From Oppiella nova (taxonomy: Eukaryota; Arthropoda; Arachnida; Sarcoptiformes; Oppiidae): DNA of 23,406 bases. Location: positions 1 to 23,406 of the forward strand of contig CAJPVJ010000543.1 of NCBI GenBank assembly GCA_905397405.1, in the 5' to 3' direction. Of this stretch, positions 19,803 to 23,406 are shown one piece after another. The notes below the pieces were generated by a model. That model worked only from the letters and a program-made list of their open reading frames with translations. It did no database searches and was not told where the DNA came from. A program made the position numbers and the translations under genes. Positions within the stretch are counted from its first letter, which is position 1. Each line of letters starts with the position of its first letter.

Positions 19803-20589
19803 GTTTTTGATTTTCCAAGTGGTGGCTCACTTTCAAGCACTACAATCACTAAATGATATCGCGTTTTGTCATTAGTTTTGTTGGCAGTAATTGAGTGTAG
19901 AAAAAGTGAATCAAAAGTTAAAACACTATTTGTTTTTCTAATTAGAAAATTGAGACATAAATTCATAGACAATACACAAACGGTGAGTGTGTTTGAGATA
20001 CACGCGTTTCCAATCGCTTTAGTATTATGAATAGAAATTACTAAACAATTTCTCGTCATATGATTAACGGGAGAACCGATAGTTAAGTACTTTTGTGGCC
20101 TAACTCTATATACGGGGACTGACTGGTCAAAGGGGAATGGGATGTCGCCAGCGTTTGTCAAAGCATTTCTAGCGTTTATATTAGATATTTATAAGTCATA
20201 TAAGAGTTAGAGTTAGAGAAAGACAGAGAGAATGATAGACAAGAAGTGTTTTTAAGAGAAAATGTTTACGTAATGTAAATATCATCAAATTTTATAACCA
20301 ATTATTGGTTATCAGTTCGTATGAGAAGTTTTTTAGTGTTTTTTATCCATAGATTTACTAATCATTTATATATTTATATCATTAGTTTCGAGAGAATCGC
20401 GTTTTAAAACTACCGAAACCCTCGAAATGTTTGTTTTGTTTTTTGTGTTTAAAGTTTTAGTGAAAAACATTAAAGAGTTTGTAAAACCCAAACAATTATA
20501 TATAGTAATAGTAATCGTAATAATAATCAAATAATTAATAATAAAAAAGTGATTAAAATCGTTATCATAGACCGAAATCCGTGTCCACA

Positions 20590-23406
20590 CTATCGCTGAC
20601 AGATCTGAATGCGATTATTGCCAAAATCCACGACAACCAGGAGGTTGTCGGTGACGGCCAACCCGGACGGCCTGTCCAGCGACAGGACCTCTTCGCCCAA
20701 GTAGTCGAAGCTCTGGGTCGCGGAGTTCCAGATGGAGATGCGGTTATTGCGGGAATCGGCGCAGAATATGGCGGTCGCACCGGAACTCACCACTCCCTGG
20801 GGGCGCAGGAACTCACCCCACGCCGAGCCCTCACCGAAGCCGATGTACTTCGGCGTCACGTCCTCTTTGGACGACGCGTTCGTCTTATCGATGACGAGGA
20901 GTCGGTGTTTATTGAAGTCCGAGATCACGAACTTATCGCTCGATATGAATGACACGCCGCGGGGGCTGTCCAGGGGTTGGCCGCAGTGCCACAGGTACTG
21001 GCCGTAGGGCGTGAACAGCTGCACCCGACGGTTACGGGTGTCGGACACCAGGATCTGCGAGGTCTGGTCGCACGAGTCGATATCCCACGGGTAGCAGAAC
21101 TGTCCGGGACGGGAGCCCTTCTCACCAAATTTGAACAAATAGGTGCCCGAGATGTCAAACACCTGTTCCCCATACGACACGCACAATGCAAATGCCATTT
21201 AATTATTAATACAGTAATTATCGCACAAATTCATACCAATTACTTATAATGTGAATGAGTGTTTTTTGTTCATTAATTAAATATTTAACTCTATTTTTAG
21301 ATTATATTTTCCAAACACTGTTCCCAACAAAAGCTATTGTTTTCGTAACCTTTAGTGCGAGCTATGGGTTCACTGAACTCTGTAATGCTATTAATGCCAT
21401 GCATTTCAGGCAATTATCTCGATATTACATAATTAAATACAACACAAATACACCGCAAATATGTTCAATAATAGGCTAATTATGTAATTATTGAATAAAA
21501 ACTACTGATTAGTCGCTAACCGATGTGTAAAACTCATTCACATCACTCGCAAAGGGGTCAACCATTCAATGCTAACCTGAATCCTATGGTTATCCTTATC
21601 GGCGACTATAATGTGTCCCAACTGTACGTTAATGGCGATACCGGCCGGCCTATCGAACTGTCCGGGACGGGTGCCCGGCCCGGAGCCAAACACGTGGAGC
21701 ACCGACATCGACACGTCGTCCCCTCCATTGCCCATACCGTGAGCGCCGAACCCATTATTGCTTAGATTGGAGCCAATACTGGACGTGGAGTTGCTTTGCG
21801 ACGAGGAATGGGAGGTCGACGCCATCGCCGAACTCAGCGACAGTTTGAGCAGTTGTATGCGGTTATTGCTGCGGTCGGCCACCGCTATCAAGTACTCCCT
21901 ACCGGCGCCCGGCGAGCGCCTACTGTTGGACATGTGGTCGAACGGGTGCACCTCCTTATTGGGCAGCCGTACGATCGCCACTCCCCACGGCCTACAGAAC
22001 TGTCCGATCTGTGAGCCCTCCGTCCCGAAGGTGGCGATCCGTTTCCAGGCGTTCCGCACGCGTTGGCTCTCTATGCTCACCACAAAGGGACTGCCGGTGA
22101 TGGGCAGGCCGTTCACCGACACCGACACGTGCACCTGACCCAACTTGAGCCCCCGGGGGATAGTATACGTCACCGTATACTTGCCGTTGTTGTGGTCTAA
22201 CAGCGAGTGCGGTATCGTTATGGAGGACGACATCGAGTTCGGGTCCGTCACCAGTACTTCGATGTCCAGGTGTTCGCCACCTATTAGTTGCCAACAAAAC
22301 AGACAAACAATTAGCAAAACAAGACAATTATATGACTAAACAAAACCCCAAATCCATACCAATAAGCAGTTCTTCATTAAAGCAATTCCTCGTCGTAATC
22401 GTGAAACAAGTGGCCTCTCCCTCGATGGCCGCCTCGACACCATCACCGGTGGCGCTGCAGTTGACTGCCAGCGCGGGTGTCGTGAGAAAGCCGAGAGTCG
22501 TCACCGCTTTGTAGAGCGCGCTGTCCGGTCGGGTGAACGTGATCTGCGGGAGGGGTACGGCCAGCGACTCGTCGGTCTGGGCGGCGATGGACAGTACGGT
22601 GGCGTAGGTCTGTTTGATGTGCTCCAACTGCTTGAGTAACTGCTCTTTTCTCATCTGAAGACCATTTAAGTGCAATTGGATTGTCGTCTGAATGTCGTTA
22701 GCGATGGTCCGGATCTGAGATTCAAAGCGCGACATCAAAGTGGATGACGACTGAAGCGAACAGATGGACGAGGGCTGAGGCGACGTAATCGTGTCCAACA
22801 GGAACGGCATCGTCGAGGACAGGGACGTCGGCGCTCCGGAGGTCGACACCATCGACGCGTAATTAGCGATATTCGAGAGCAACAGATGGTTGGCTTCGGA
22901 GGACTCGTCGGACGAGCCGCGAGACTGCGACTGTTGGGACGACAGGAGCGACGAGTGGTGCGGTAGGGGCGACACCAGCGGGGGAATGGATCCCAGGCCA
23001 CGGCCCCCACCGCTCAGCCCCAGGAGGTCGTCGATGGACGAGTGGTTACCGCCGATGGACTGCGCGTCGAATTGCGATAAGTTTAAGAAATTTAAGTTCG
23101 AGTGCGGACTCGACTGCTGTGTCGGCCGACTACCGACGCCGCCGTACAGCCCACCGGCGCCTGTGTTCGCGTGACTGTCGCCGCCGTTGTTATGGCTGAG
23201 GCCGTGGTTCGCACCGGTAGTGTATAGGGAGTGCCCGTTATTGGTGACCATCAGCTCGGACAGGGAGCCGATGGCCGGTAGGCTACTGTTGGACAGGGAG
23301 ATCGTGTTGTGCACCGGTATGTTGCTATCATTGAGGTTGAGGGCGTCCATATGGCCGCCACTGCCGCCCACCCGTAGGGACGACATCCTCTCCCGTTCCT
23401 TCTCTT
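20590..23406 (-). CDS. TRIM71: TRIM71/LIN-41/Wech-like TRIM-NHL protein, 5' partial
   Basis: Three exons: 23406-22360, 22280-21577 and 21162-20590 (stop TAG 20592-20590). They are joined across GT-AG introns that restore a Gly codon (LIG|GEHLD) and NHRIQ|VFDISG. Counting from the Met at 23386 (the frame stays open to the window edge as EKERER, so this Met is probably internal), 767 residues are visible. They comprise a Ser/Gly/Asn-rich stretch (1-215), coiled coil (218-275), filamin-type domain (about 305-412, ending GSPFVVSI), and six NHL blades at about 421-486, 535-579, 585-627, 633-668, 682-722 and 729-765. YPWDI, LVSDTRN, DSPRGV, FLRPQGV, DRPSGLAV and VVVDFGNNRI match the TRIM71 propeller. 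RING and B-boxes, if present, lie upstream. Family members are cytoplasmic RNA-binding repressors controlling developmental timing and stem-cell fate. A Ser/Asn/Gly-rich insert (488-533) separates blades 1 and 2, and blade 4 is short. Brat-type proteins are less likely given the TRIM71-like blade motifs. Confidence 0.93.
21163..21576 (-). other. TRIM71: TRIM71 intron, 414 bp
   Basis: CAG|GTTAGC donor and GGAACAG|GTG acceptor, phase 0, within NHL blade 2 (NHRIQ|VFDIS). The sequence returns to AT-rich inside the intron. Confidence 0.92.
22281..22359 (-). other. TRIM71: TRIM71 intron, 79 bp
   Basis: TTG|GTATGG donor and CTAATAG|GTGG acceptor split a Gly codon inside the filamin-type domain. Confidence 0.92.

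Larger units (their letters stand above)
17832..20589 (-). other. Probable TRIM71 3' UTR and flank
   Basis: AT-rich DNA downstream of the TRIM71 stop. A 135-codon - strand frame at 20161-19754 has no recognisable domain and ends inside the 138-bp duplication, so it is not called as a gene. Contents with separate entries are the let-7 seed cluster, two duplications, a TAA tract and a poly(A) candidate. Confidence 0.35.

Noticed and set aside
19754-20161. 135-codon - strand frame after TRIM71
   Set aside because: Its end lies in a duplicated AT-rich segment, no domain is seen, and it most likely sits in the 3' UTR.

Overview
This is a stretch of AT-rich animal nuclear DNA, most likely from an arthropod and probably a mite or other chelicerate. 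That placement is an inference from protein divergence, the compact introns (74, 433, 79 and 414 bp) and the many long CT/GA microsatellites; I could not search a database. Two developmental regulators sit at the two edges and point toward each other.

Left edge, + strand, 1-897: the last three exons of a Pax6 (eyeless/twin of eyeless) gene. They encode the C-terminal activation region, ending in the conserved [15 protein letters not shown] block and a YWPRIQ terminus. Right edge, - strand, 23406-20590: the last three exons of a TRIM71/LIN-41/Wech protein, with coiled coil, filamin-type domain and six NHL blades. Its RING and B-boxes must lie beyond the window. Codons in both genes are much richer in G and C than the surrounding DNA.

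The 19.7 kb between the two stop codons (898-20589) contains no gene I can support. It breaks into zones: the Pax6 3' flank (898-2080); a sense-strand G-rich block (2090-2335); a 14 kb zone (2.4-16.5 kb) in which about twenty CT or GA tracts alternate with AT-rich DNA and slightly GC-richer islands; a plain AT-rich zone (16.5-17.9 kb); a C-rich, G-poor block (17.95-18.18 kb); and the probable TRIM71 3' UTR (about 17.8-20.59 kb), which has three let-7 seed matches and two local duplications, one of them split by a single N.

The most unusual item is at 4437-5574. A 568-bp tandem duplication carries 441 bp of ordinary direct repeat, but the first 129 bases of the second copy (5005-5133) are the base-by-base complement of 4437-4565 read in the SAME direction, with no mismatch. 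It is neither an inverted repeat nor a direct repeat, and no known DNA rearrangement makes such a copy. A second unexplained signal is an 11-bp motif, GCACNGGKAKK, scattered through the intergenic islands.

Pax6 (eye and head patterning transcription factor) and TRIM71/LIN-41 (RNA-binding heterochronic regulator and let-7 target) are not known to act in one pathway. Their adjacency is reported as genome layout only.
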